The position numbers and the translations under genes are program-made. A stretch of 64,000 nucleotides of DNA from Oscillospiraceae bacterium. GTDB lineage: Bacteria; Bacillota; Clostridia; Oscillospirales; Oscillospiraceae. Below, in pieces: positions 44,541 through 52,638 of the stretch (positions are counted from its first letter, which is position 1; each line of letters opens with the position of its first letter). The DNA is taken from assembly GCA_015067615.1 (NCBI GenBank), contig SVMD01000008.1, forward strand, positions 1-64,000. Direction: 5' to 3'. The notes beneath the pieces are model-generated. The model had not been told where the DNA came from. It made no database searches and saw nothing but the letters and a program-made list of their open reading frames with translations.

Positions 44541-46295
44541 TTATTCCTCCAGTAAGCTGCAAAGCAGGTCGATCTGGTCAGCGATGGTCTGCAGGGCGCT
44601 GCGCCAGAAATTCTTGTCGGTCAGGTCGATGTCGGCCACCTTTGCCACATCCTCGGCCTTGGCGATGGGAGTGGTGTTCAGCAGCTTCTTGTACTTGGGC
44701 ACAAAGGCTGCACCCTCCCTCTCGTACTGGGCATACAGGCCCCGGGCAAAGAGGCCGCCGAAGGCATAGGGGAAGTTATAATAGGTGGGGCCGTAGTAGT
44801 GGCTCTTGCAGATCCACATATAGGGGTGCATCACATCGGGGTCCAGGCCTTCGCCGTAGGAATCCTTCTGGGCCTGGAGCATCTGTTTGCACAGCTGGTC
44901 GGCGTTCATGAACATCTCCTCCCGGCTGTCGAAGACGCTCTTTTCGAAGCGGAAGCGGGAGTAGATATCGATGATGATCTGGGTGGCGTCCTGGAGCTGG
45001 GATTCGATCAGAGCGATCTTCTCGTCGGCATTGGCGGCATTGGCGATGGCGGAAGCCATGACCACGCACTCATTGAAGGTGGAGGCAGTCTCCGCCAGGG
45101 GCATGGAATAGCCCTGGTTCAGGGGCCGGTGGTCGAAGATGCACTGGTTGTGGAAGGCATGGCCCAGCTCATGGGCCAGGGTCACCACATCGGAGAAGGT
45201 GCCGTCGAAATTGGTCAGGATCCGGCTCTCCTTCAGGTGGTTGGCGTCGGCGCAGAAGGCACCGCCGGCCTTGCCGTCCCGGGGATAGAAGTCGATCCAG
45301 GCCTCGTCAAAGGCACGGGCTACCATCTGGCTCAGTTCGGCGTCAAAGCCGGCGAAAAGGTTCACCAGGTAATCCCGGGCCTCCTGGGCGGTGAACTTGG
45401 TGGAGGAGGAACCCATGGGGGCGAACAGGTCGTACCAGGGCAGACCGTTGGCATGGCCCAGCTTCTTTGCCTTGGCCTTCAGATACTGCCAGAACTTGGG
45501 GGCATACTCGTCCATGGCACCCAGCATGGCCTCCAGGGTCTCCATCTTCATATCGTTGTGGTAGACGGTCCGGTGCAGGGGGGATTCGTAGCCCCGGAGC
45601 TTACAGTCGGAGATGGTCTCCAGCTTGATAGAGTTCAGGGCATAGGCCACGGCGTCCTTGATCCGGTCATAGCAGGCGATTTCTGCCTCATAGGCTTCCT
45701 TGCGGACCTGAGGATCCGGATCGTAGGCCAGGTTCCGGATGGAGGAGAGGTTGGTGGTGGTACCCCGGTAGGAAACGGGGACGGTGGAGGTCAGGTACTG
45801 CTGCATTTCCGCCCAGGCATCGCCGCCGGACAGGGACATTCTGGCCATGACGGCCTCGCCCACGCCGGGGAGCAGGTAACGGGCGGAATCGGCCATATTT
45901 TCAAACATGAAGGTGTAGTCCTTCAGATTGTCATCGCCCTTCACGATCTCCATCAGGTCGGGCAGCTTGGTTGCCCAGTCCTTGAAGGCGGCGAAGGGTG
46001 CGGCCACGCCGCTGTACAGACCCATGATCTGGCCCATTTTGGAGCCGGCTTCGCTGTCCCGGGTATCGGCGGACTGGCGCAGGGAGGCATAGCCCGCCAG
46101 CTTATTCACCAGTTCGGAAAACCGCTCCTCCAGGGCAACGCCCCGGGTCAGGCCCTCCAGAGGGGCAAGGTCAGGCAGCCGGGCGGCGAAAGCGGTAATA
46201 TCCTCCACCGCGGTGCGCAAAGCGTTCATGTCCGCGTCGAATGCCGGGTCGTCAAAGCCCAGGTAGAAAGGATCCAGATTCCAGCGTTCGTTCAT
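44541..46295 (-). CDS. pepF: Oligoendopeptidase F (first copy)
   Basis: The 584-residue M3B peptidase has HELGHAFHNQ around residue 388 and the NECVVM glutamate downstream, like its neighbour. The N-terminal third differs most between the two copies, which may give different peptide preference. It is the first gene of a three-gene operon with the second pepF and the M18 aminopeptidase. An AGGAGGT site precedes the ATG. Confidence 0.94.
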   Translation of the reverse strand: MNERWNLDPFYLGFDDPAFDADMNALRTAVEDITAFAARLPDLAPLEGLTRGVALEERFSELVNKLAGYASLRQSADTRDSEAGSKMGQIMGLYSGVAAPFAAFKDWATKLPDLMEIVKGDDNLKDYTFMFENMADSARYLLPGVGEAVMARMSLSGGDAWAEMQQYLTSTVPVSYRGTTTNLSSIRNLAYDPDPQVRKEAYEAEIACYDRIKDAVAYALNSIKLETISDCKLRGYESPLHRTVYHNDMKMETLEAMLGAMDEYAPKFWQYLKAKAKKLGHANGLPWYDLFAPMGSSSTKFTAQEARDYLVNLFAGFDAELSQMVARAFDEAWIDFYPRDGKAGGAFCADANHLKESRILTNFDGTFSDVVTLAHELGHAFHNQCIFDHRPLNQGYSMPLAETASTFNECVVMASAIANAANADEKIALIESQLQDATQIIIDIYSRFRFEKSVFDSREEMFMNADQLCKQMLQAQKDSYGEGLDPDVMHPYMWICKSHYYGPTYYNFPYAFGGLFARGLYAQYEREGAAFVPKYKKLLNTTPIAKAEDVAKVADIDLTDKNFWRSALQTIADQIDLLCSLLEE

Positions 46296-46370
46296 AAGTA
46301 ACCTCCTGTTTTTGGTTTATTTCGTTTATTTTACAACGGCTTTTGTATTGCGTCAACCACAGAATCGTCA

Positions 46371-46416
46371 TTCGACATTTTGTCGAAATTTTTAAAATAA
46401 GTTCTCTTTTGTCGAC
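46371..46416. promoter_or_regulatory. Cluster of 0A boxes upstream of spo0A
   Basis: TTCGACA (46371-46377) and TGTCGAA (46381-46387) form an inverted pair, and TGTCGAC follows at 46410-46416. These match the Spo0A binding consensus TGTCGAA and indicate autoregulation. A weaker TGTCGCA is at 46502-46508. Confidence 0.75.
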
Positions 46417-46467
46417 TATTTTGCCGTAAAATATCGTTTTCAGGCGAACGATTGTTTACATTTTTTC

Positions 46468-46496
46468 TTGCATTGGAGAATGCGCTGTGCTATGAT
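46468..46496 (+). promoter_or_regulatory. Sigma-A promoter of spo0A
   Basis: TTGCAT (46468-46473) and TATGAT (46491-46496) with a 17-base spacer, about 70 bases before the ATG. Confidence 0.7.
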
Positions 46497-46565
46497 TTAT
46501 TTGTCGCAGCGGCTAACAGGCCCGCGCATTGGGGAGTAATTTAACTATGACAGGAGAGGACATTT

Positions 46566-47345
46566 ATGGAACAAACTTTAACCGTATTGATCGCGGACAG
46601 CGGCGAGGATTTCTGCTCCGCTCTGAGCGCAGCACTGCAGCGCAGCAACGGTTTTCAGGTAATTGGAACAGCTTTTGACGGGGAGCAGGCCATCCGTCTG
46701 GTCCGGGAGCGGAAGCCCGACGTTCTGGTGCTGGACCTGATGCTGAGCAAGCAGGACGGCATCAGCGTGCTGAAAAACCTGAATACCCTGGACCGGAAGC
46801 CCATCACCCTGGCCACCTCCGCCTTCGTTACTGAGTACGTATCCGCCGCCGCCGCCAATCTGGGGGTGCAGTATCTGATGCTGAAGCCCTGCGATATGGC
46901 TGCATTGGTCGAACGGCTGGAGGAGATCCGTGGCGGCACCCAGCTGCGGCTACCTCAGGTCCGCCGCAACGACAAGGCCAGCATTGAAAATCTCGTCACC
47001 GGCATCATCCACGAGATCGGCGTCCCGGCCCATATCAAGGGCTACCAGTACCTGCGGGAGGCCATTATCATCGCCGTTAACGATATGGACGTGATCAACG
47101 CCATCACCAAGGTGCTCTACCCCCAGGTGGCGAAAACATTCCAGACCACTCCCAGCCGTGTGGAGCGTGCCATCCGACACGCCATCGAGGTTGCCTGGGA
47201 CAGAGGCGATCTGGATACTCTGCAAAGATTTTTCGGCTATACCGTCAGCAACACCAAGGGAAAACCCACGAATTCGGAGTTCATCGCCCTTATTGCTGAC
47301 AAGCTCCAGCTTCAGCTGAAATCCAGCGAAGTGGCAAATTTCTAA
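46566..47345 (+). CDS. spo0A: Sporulation response regulator Spo0A
   Basis: The 259-residue protein has a receiver domain (residues 5-122) and the Spo0A-specific DNA-binding domain (about 145-255). The receiver has Asp57 as phosphorylation site, Thr84 and Lys107. The effector domain carries the recognition helix [15 protein letters not shown]. It is the master regulator of entry into sporulation. The usual acidic pair near the N-terminus reads Asp11-Ser12, so one metal-site acid is replaced. An AGGAGAGG site and 0A boxes lie upstream. Confidence 0.96.
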   Translation: MEQTLTVLIADSGEDFCSALSAALQRSNGFQVIGTAFDGEQAIRLVRERKPDVLVLDLMLSKQDGISVLKNLNTLDRKPITLATSAFVTEYVSAAAANLGVQYLMLKPCDMAALVERLEEIRGGTQLRLPQVRRNDKASIENLVTGIIHEIGVPAHIKGYQYLREAIIIAVNDMDVINAITKVLYPQVAKTFQTTPSRVERAIRHAIEVAWDRGDLDTLQRFFGYTVSNTKGKPTNSEFIALIADKLQLQLKSSEVANF

Positions 47346-47356
47346 AGATTTTCGCT

Positions 47357-47399
47357 GTCATTGCGAGCCAGTGCGCACACTGGCGTGGCAATCTCCTGA
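47357..47399. repeat. Second intergenic repeat family, short copy
   Basis: GTCATTGCGAGCC...GGCGTGGCAATCTCC with an inner perfect hairpin GCCAGTG / CACTGGC. It resembles the ends of the element at 23545-23713. Confidence 0.65.
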
Positions 47400-47418
47400 G
47401 TTTCTGGAGATTTTTCTT
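47390..47418 (+). terminator. Probable spo0A terminator
   Basis: ATCTCC / GGAGAT stem around TGAGTTTCT followed by TTTTTCTTTT. It uses the end of the short repeat as its left arm. Confidence 0.6.
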
Positions 47419-47505
47419 TTGGCGTAGCCAATGCAATGAAGATGTGATTGATAGGTATAAAATCGGCATTTCTATCCGATGAACTTTTTTCGTTGTACCA
47501 ATGAA

Positions 47506-47556
47506 TACTCCTGATTTATTGGGTGGATTTTACCCCAATAAACAGGAGTATTTTTT
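47506..47556 (+). terminator. Long hairpin followed by T-run
   Basis: AATACTCCTG-AT-TTATTGGG pairs with CCCAATAA-AC-AGGAGTATT and is followed by TTTTTTG. The right arm also contains AGGAGT, a potential ribosome binding site for the ATG at 47559, so the hairpin could hide it. Confidence 0.6.
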
Positions 47557-47558
47557 GT

Positions 47559-47621
47559 ATGAAAAGCAAGGATTTTGAGTGGCTTACCGATAAATTTATG
47601 CTTTACTGCTGCCCCCTAACG
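47559..47621 (+). pseudogene. Possible remnant of a tyrosine recombinase N-terminus
   Basis: The frame from ATG 47559 reads MKSKDFEWLTDKFMLYC, which resembles the first residues of Firmicutes phage/transposon integrases. After that the translation loses resemblance, although the frame stays open to 47786. I interpret it as a decayed or truncated integrase start, not a working gene. The 47346-47794 gap also holds a short repeat, two hairpins and a 38-base palindrome. Confidence 0.35.
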
Positions 47622-47724
47622 CAAAAGGCCGGTTCCTGCATATACGCCAGGTCCTTTCAGCCAGTCCGTCACACCGGAGGAAACCCATGCATCCGGGATT
47701 ATCCGCAGCTATTGCAAAATGCTT

Positions 47725-47762
47725 TGTACCCCCAATACTGGACATCCAGTATTGGGGGTACA
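47725..47762. repeat. Perfect 38-base palindrome
   Basis: Two 18-base arms (left arm TGTACCCCCAATACTGGA) surround the dinucleotide CA. It lies 32 bases after the stop of the lipase-like gene at 47795 and has no good T-run, so it is not a typical terminator. Confidence 0.85.
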
Positions 47763-47794
47763 CGATTATACTTGCTTCCGGTATAGAAATTGGC

Positions 47795-49468
47795 TTAACC
47801 GCCTGCGTTGCTTGTAATGGAATTTTCCGTTCTTTCGTACATGACCGCGATCTCCTGCAGCGCCGCGCCCAGCTGGTCCGCTTCGCTGCCGAGCCGGTTG
47901 ATCTGATTTCTGACCGCACGCAGGGAATTCCGGATCAATATCGACCGGACAAAGGACATGGGCACGATGCCTGATATGCGGTCCACCGACGCGGCGATCT
48001 GATCCAAAGAGCGGGTGGTGCCGCGGATCCGGTCCGCCACTGCCAGCAGCTGCTGCGTCTCCACCGTAAAGGTGCAGTTCCCGCCGCCGGAACCGGAGGG
48101 AACGCGGATATCTCCACCGTTATCCGTGATCTCAATCCGATCCATGTTGTCATTGGTCATGACCACGATCTGCAGCAGCACCTGCATCTGCTCCGGACTC
48201 AGGGATACCCCAAACTGATTCATCAGGAAATCACTGAGAATATCCAGGAGCCAGTCCGGGATGTCTCCGCCATGGTCCGCAATGAAATCCACGATATTGT
48301 CAAAGGTAAGGGTACCGAAGGGGGTATCCATATTGAACGACAGGATATTGTCCACAATGTCCACATACTGGGAGAAATCGCCCATACCGAACTGCGCCAG
48401 GACATTGTTGATCTGATCCATCATCTCCGGGTTCGCCTGCTCATATTCGATCAGGTAGGCCAGCAAATAAGACAGCTCATCGGCATACTTGGGGTCCATG
48501 GCCAGATCGATAAACAGGTTGGCAATATCCACGCCCGATTGGCCATCCTCAATGGAAAATGCCGTATTGATGAATTCGTTGACCATATCCAGCATATCAC
48601 TGCGCTGTTCATCGGACATGGAACGCAGAAGATTGTTAAACAGTTCATCCAGCGCCTGCATTTCCGGAGGCTGGCCGTCAGGTCTGGTCACGATTTCGAA
48701 AGTACCGTCCTCGTTGAAACGGAAGAAGGTATTGGGGCTGTGATTTTCCAGGAAACCACCGTTTCCCAGGTCCTGTCCGTAATAATAAGTGGTTTCACCC
48801 ACATCGTTGATCAGCAGATTGACATAGTCATAATCCACATTGTGATTCTGGATCACATCCTGCCGCTGGGCGATCCTGTCTGCGTACTTCTCCATAAATT
48901 TGTCGGAGAAGCCCTGGCCGTCAAAGGAGACACAGTGATCCACCGTGTCATCCATGATGGCAATATACTTGGACTTATTGCCGCCTTTGGAATGACCTGT
49001 CACGGTAACCTCATAGTTGCTCAGTCCGTTCTCCTCATAGGCCTGCTGGTACCATTCCAGGGCATTTTCCTGATGCGGGGTATCGGGCACATTGCCGCCG
49101 TCGAAATTGTCGCCCCACTCCGCGGCAGTCTCTGTGCCCTTAAAGGTCACCACCGCGTCACCGGTCTCTTCGCTGACAAAGATCGCACTGCGGCCCCGGC
49201 CGCCGTCGCTGGAGGTATCCACATGGGTATCGGCGATCACCATATCCCGCAGCACCGGGTCATTCTGCACCGCATTGATGATGTTCTGCCAGTCCTCGCC
49301 GGTGATGAAGGAGCCGTAGTCCCTGTCCGGGTTGATGCTATCCATCGGAATACTGTCCAGCCAGTCGCCGATGCTCTGGCCCTCATAATCGTGGACAGTT
49401 CCAAAGGGCTGCGTCTCCATATACATCAGGTTATTCAGGAGCAGCAGCTGTTCCGGAGTAAGTGTCAT
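47795..49468 (-). CDS. Lipase-like (Mbeg1/DUF2974-type) protein with C-terminal helical export-type domain
   Basis: The 557-residue protein has no signal peptide. Residues 1-250 resemble the Mbeg1-like alpha/beta-hydrolases: FKGT around residue 109 and the nucleophile elbow VTGHSKGGN with Ser160. The acidic middle (about 260-455) is helical. After a glycine-rich linker (RVPSGSGGGN) the last 90 residues form a helical module like WXG100/LXG-type secretion domains. A lipase with its targeting domain at the C-terminus is known for the staphylococcal type VII substrate TslA. It is the last gene of a five-gene operon. Secretion and lipase activity are inference. Confidence 0.7.
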   Translation of the reverse strand: MTLTPEQLLLLNNLMYMETQPFGTVHDYEGQSIGDWLDSIPMDSINPDRDYGSFITGEDWQNIINAVQNDPVLRDMVIADTHVDTSSDGGRGRSAIFVSEETGDAVVTFKGTETAAEWGDNFDGGNVPDTPHQENALEWYQQAYEENGLSNYEVTVTGHSKGGNKSKYIAIMDDTVDHCVSFDGQGFSDKFMEKYADRIAQRQDVIQNHNVDYDYVNLLINDVGETTYYYGQDLGNGGFLENHSPNTFFRFNEDGTFEIVTRPDGQPPEMQALDELFNNLLRSMSDEQRSDMLDMVNEFINTAFSIEDGQSGVDIANLFIDLAMDPKYADELSYLLAYLIEYEQANPEMMDQINNVLAQFGMGDFSQYVDIVDNILSFNMDTPFGTLTFDNIVDFIADHGGDIPDWLLDILSDFLMNQFGVSLSPEQMQVLLQIVVMTNDNMDRIEITDNGGDIRVPSGSGGGNCTFTVETQQLLAVADRIRGTTRSLDQIAASVDRISGIVPMSFVRSILIRNSLRAVRNQINRLGSEADQLGAALQEIAVMYERTENSITSNAGG

Positions 49469-49485
49469 GCCGCACCTCCCCGCGC

Positions 49486-50256
49486 TCAGGCATCATAGCA
49501 GTTGAAGGAAACGCTTTCCCAGCTTTTCCGACCCTGCTCCATTTGTCCGATATCCCCATACCGGTCTGCAGGGACCGCATACAGGAAATAGTGACCGTAA
49601 AGTCCCGCATTTTTCAAAAGCTCACGGATCTGCTGTGCCTCCGCTTCCGGATCTTCCGGTGCCTGCAGGTACAGTCTGGTCTGCCGGTTGATTTTCGGGG
49701 TATATTCCACAAATTCCGCCACCGTGGTATCCGGTCCGATCTGCGCGCCCATGGGCACCGTAAAGTTTGTGTAGGCACGCAGCGTAATGCCGCCATCCCG
49801 GAGGATCTTCTCCACATAGGCATCGTAATCCTCCCGGAGCCAGCGGCCATACCAGTCATCCAGACAGACGAAGGCTTCACCCTGCTTTTCCACCGTAAGG
49901 GTATAGTTCATTTCTCCTTCTCCCCGGATCAGGAACTGGGCCCAGGGGGTAAACTTTGTTGCGGGGCTGAAGGTCAGGATCTCCGGATCACAGCCGGGGT
50001 ATTTCTGCTCCAGGTAGGACAGGCCTTCCCGCAAATATGCCAGGGCCACCTTCTGGTAATCGTAGAGTTCTCCCTTCCGGAGCTGCTCCTCATTGTCGTA
50101 CACCGCGCCGAGCAGCCGGATTTCCTCTTCGGTCATGATCAATTCTTCCATATCCGTGTCCTCCGTTCTTTCCGTTTCTGTTACCGCATCGGGCTGTCTG
50201 CCGCAGGCTGTCAAAAACAGAACCAGACACAGCAGCATACACGTGATTTTTTTCAT
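49486..50256 (-). CDS. Lipoprotein, candidate immunity protein for the lipase
   Basis: A 256-residue protein with signal peptide MKKITCMLLCLVLFLTAC and lipobox LTAC. The mature part is acidic at first (TETERTEDTDMEELIMTEEE) and then a mixed alpha/beta domain with YGRWLREDYDAYVEKILRDG. I do not recognise a family. It lies 17 bases upstream of the lipase-like gene and is co-transcribed. Surface lipoproteins commonly protect producers from their own secreted toxins, hence the suggestion. The ATG at 50256 has AAGGTGAT upstream. Confidence 0.65.
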   Translation of the reverse strand: MKKITCMLLCLVLFLTACGRQPDAVTETERTEDTDMEELIMTEEEIRLLGAVYDNEEQLRKGELYDYQKVALAYLREGLSYLEQKYPGCDPEILTFSPATKFTPWAQFLIRGEGEMNYTLTVEKQGEAFVCLDDWYGRWLREDYDAYVEKILRDGGITLRAYTNFTVPMGAQIGPDTTVAEFVEYTPKINRQTRLYLQAPEDPEAEAQQIRELLKNAGLYGHYFLYAVPADRYGDIGQMEQGRKSWESVSFNCYDA

Positions 50257-50325
50257 GTTCATCACCTTTTTCTCTGCAAATTATCAGAAACCTTATCGCA
50301 ACCCTGTTCGGAATTTAAATTTCTT

Positions 50326-50751
50326 TTATCCTTCCTGCAAAAGCGCCAGGAGGTCTTCCCAATATGCAGGGAAAGCCGCCTCACCTGTGCCGTAGGCCAC
50401 CAGATTGCCGGCATCTGTGACGATCCGGATCCGCCATGTCACCCGTTCTTCGGAAGAAGTACCGGATTTTCCTTCCATATCCGGAATCACTGTCTCCTCC
50501 AGATAGCGGAGCAGCGCTTCTGTTTCACTGAAGGTATCGGAAGTTTCCTCCCGGGAATCCGCCAGGTAGTCTGTAACGGTCTTTGTCCGGTCCTCCAGGT
50601 CGATTTTCACACTGCGGTGGATTTGCTCCACATCATATTCGACGGTTACGCTGAGGATCTGCCCCTTCTCTGTCTCCCGCTCCCCGGCCTCACAGGCGGC
50701 AAAGCAGGTGAACAGCAGCAGAGCCAGAATCAGTGTCATTATTTTTTTCAT
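50326..50751 (-). CDS. Small lipoprotein in the effector operon
   Basis: A 141-residue protein with signal peptide ending in TCFAAC (lipobox FAAC) and a short mature domain. The segments GQILSVTVEYDVEQIHRSVK and TWRIRIVTDAGNLVAYGTGE suggest a beta-rich fold with a helix. No family recognised. Its ATG overlaps the stop of the upstream gene by 4 bases and has GGAGGG upstream. It may be a second immunity or accessory factor. Confidence 0.65.
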   Translation of the reverse strand: MKKIMTLILALLLFTCFAACEAGERETEKGQILSVTVEYDVEQIHRSVKIDLEDRTKTVTDYLADSREETSDTFSETEALLRYLEETVIPDMEGKSGTSSEERVTWRIRIVTDAGNLVAYGTGEAAFPAYWEDLLALLQEG

Positions 50752-51308
50752 CGGGCAACCCTCCTGAGAAACGCTTTCAGGATTTCTCTGTGTTCCATCC
50801 TGATGTCCGTGTAATTTCCCGTTCCGGCATATGTCAGAACATACACCGATCCATCCGCTCCGCTGAACCGGCTCACAATGCCCAGCATGGTTCCAAACGT
50901 CCCGGTATCCACCGTTCCGACCCACTGCGTCACACCGTCCCCTGCATTTCCGCCGGACCAGCGTACCAGATCAGACCTTCCGTCCATCTTCTCTTCGCTT
51001 TGGGCACGCTCCCCTTTTTCCACAGAAAGAAACCGGTTTTCTGCCGCCAGGGCGAACAACGTATCCGTATCCGCCAGCACCTGCGCCGCATCCAGCGGCC
51101 GGGATGCTCTTGTAATGGGCAGCATCAGCATCAGCCCCATATGGAGCTTCATGCGCTTGATGAAGAATTCACCCATTCTCCCCTCCTGGATCTTATCCGT
51201 ATCCCGGGGGTCATCCACCTCCTGCAGCACACCGTTCTCATAGACCAGACTGCGCTGATCATACAGGGTATCTTCACAGAGTAATTTTTTCATATTCATA
51301 TCCATCAT
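50748..51308 (-). CDS. Unrecognised soluble protein between the two effector genes
   Basis: A 186-residue protein with no signal peptide or membrane segment (the LHMGLMLMLPI stretch is short). The C-terminal part, GSVYVLTYAGTGNYTDIRMEHREILKAFLRRV, is reminiscent of the PsbP/DUF1795-type fold; this is a weak resemblance. The start ATG at 51308 (MMDMNMKK) has AAAGGTG upstream. It lies 51 bases after the metalloprotease gene and overlaps the next lipoprotein gene, so it belongs to the operon. It could be a chaperone or adaptor for an effector. Confidence 0.6.
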   Translation of the reverse strand: MMDMNMKKLLCEDTLYDQRSLVYENGVLQEVDDPRDTDKIQEGRMGEFFIKRMKLHMGLMLMLPITRASRPLDAAQVLADTDTLFALAAENRFLSVEKGERAQSEEKMDGRSDLVRWSGGNAGDGVTQWVGTVDTGTFGTMLGIVSRFSGADGSVYVLTYAGTGNYTDIRMEHREILKAFLRRVAR

Positions 51309-51359
51309 ATACGCACACCTTTCTGCTTCACCGCAATTCCACAGCTGCATATTGGGGGA

Positions 51360-52325
51360 TTAATCCCCAAGCTCATCCTGAATCATTTCCTGGAACTCCG
51401 CATAGGCGGTGGGGAAAATTTCCCGGATGTATTCCAGCTTCGTGGGATCCGAGCACATACCCGCCTCAAAGAAGTGGGCAAACGCCTCATTGGGAATGCT
51501 TTCAGAATCGTAGTAGTCGGAGTCATGGGCCCATCTGCCGCCGGCATTGCCCTCGGTAAGACCGGTTACCAGGTCGGAAATGCCGTTTTTCATGTTGGGA
51601 TCATCCCACAGCCAGGCAGAAAGGGCGTCATAGGCATCATTAATATCCGTATAGCCGTTTTCCTGCATGCATCTCTGGAGCCAGTTATTCACATCCGCCT
51701 GCAGGCAATCGTAGAAATCATAGCTCCAGTCCGTGGAGGTGTCGCCGTTCCAGTCGGACCGGTCATCGATCAGATGGCCCACCTCATGGAAGTACGTGTT
51801 GCCGGCACCCCGCTCGTTCACCGCGTCATCTTCATCGCTGTATTTGATGTAGTTCCCGCCGGAATTATAATGCGCGGTGCCCTGATAATCATCATCCTTG
51901 ATTTTGATCTTATCCCGGTATTTTTCGTACAGTCTTCTGGTATTTTCGTCCACGGCGTTCTGCGCCCTGTATTCCAGAATTTCCTCGTAGGTCATTCCCT
52001 CCGTGGGATCGGAGGGCTCTGCGCCGCCGTTTCCGCTATTTCCGGCACCTCCGTTGACCGCGTTGTCCAGCGCGGCAGTTTCATGCTGCGTGTAAAGCTC
52101 AATGATCTCACCCAGGGCTGTATGCATTTTCTGCACATCGTTGATGTGCTTTTGGATGGCATCAGGCATCAGATTCATCACGGCAATCGGAATCGACAGA
52201 TTCCGGGCAATTTCCCTGCGGATACTGTCCAGGGATGACTGAACACTCACCAGGCCATCCGAGACCTGCTGAAACTGCACGGAGTTATTTTGCATTGCAC
52301 TCAAATCAACAACGAACTGGCTCAT
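51360..52325 (-). CDS. Putative secreted zinc metalloprotease with N-terminal WXG/LXG-like domain
   Basis: A 321-residue two-part protein. Residues 1-88 are a helical module (SQFVVDLSAM...LGEIIELYTQ) like type VII secretion targeting domains. Then comes a Gly/Asn linker (about 90-110) and a metalloprotease domain with HEVGHLID at residues 180-187 and a likely third zinc ligand Glu280 in NEAFAHFFE. This arrangement is typical of polymorphic toxins with zincin-type warheads (anthrax-lethal-factor-like). ATG at 52325 has AGGAGG 6 bases upstream. It is the first gene of the operon. Target and export route are unproven. Confidence 0.7.
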   Translation of the reverse strand: MSQFVVDLSAMQNNSVQFQQVSDGLVSVQSSLDSIRREIARNLSIPIAVMNLMPDAIQKHINDVQKMHTALGEIIELYTQHETAALDNAVNGGAGNSGNGGAEPSDPTEGMTYEEILEYRAQNAVDENTRRLYEKYRDKIKIKDDDYQGTAHYNSGGNYIKYSDEDDAVNERGAGNTYFHEVGHLIDDRSDWNGDTSTDWSYDFYDCLQADVNNWLQRCMQENGYTDINDAYDALSAWLWDDPNMKNGISDLVTGLTEGNAGGRWAHDSDYYDSESIPNEAFAHFFEAGMCSDPTKLEYIREIFPTAYAEFQEMIQDELGD

Positions 52326-52560
52326 TGGCAACCTCCTGTATTTTTGTCCCGCCGGTTGACATTTAGTTTACCTACAGAGTAACATATTTAACTGTTCTTT
52401 GCAATCATTTCAGACAAACAACAGCTTTGGCGGGATAAACAGCAGATAATACCCGTATATTTTCGTTCTTTCCTGCATCGCCATACCAATGAGCACTTTC
52501 CTTTGTCCTGTCCGGAGGTATACCGTTTCTTCCCCGCGGTGTTTTTCCTCTGGACCTTTC

Positions 52561-52589
52561 TTGACATCAGCGAAAAACTTTAGTATGAT
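52561..52589 (+). promoter_or_regulatory. Sigma-A promoter of the TetR gene
   Basis: TTGACA (52561-52566) and TATGAT (52584-52589) with a 17-base spacer. GTAACGGTGTTAAC just downstream (52594-52607) is an imperfect inverted repeat that could be an operator. No gene is seen in 52326-52638. Confidence 0.7.
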
Positions 52590-52638
52590 AAATAGTAACG
52601 GTGTTAACGTTTCAAATGTATCAAAGGAGGGATTTTTC

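Noticed and set aside
42734..44911. Long open frame opposite the pepF genes
   Set aside because: Antisense shadow of two M3B peptidases with intact motifs.
47622..47786. Continuation of the integrase-like frame as a real 75-codon gene
   Set aside because: After the first 20 residues the sequence has no resemblance to integrases and the frame passes through the 38-base palindrome.
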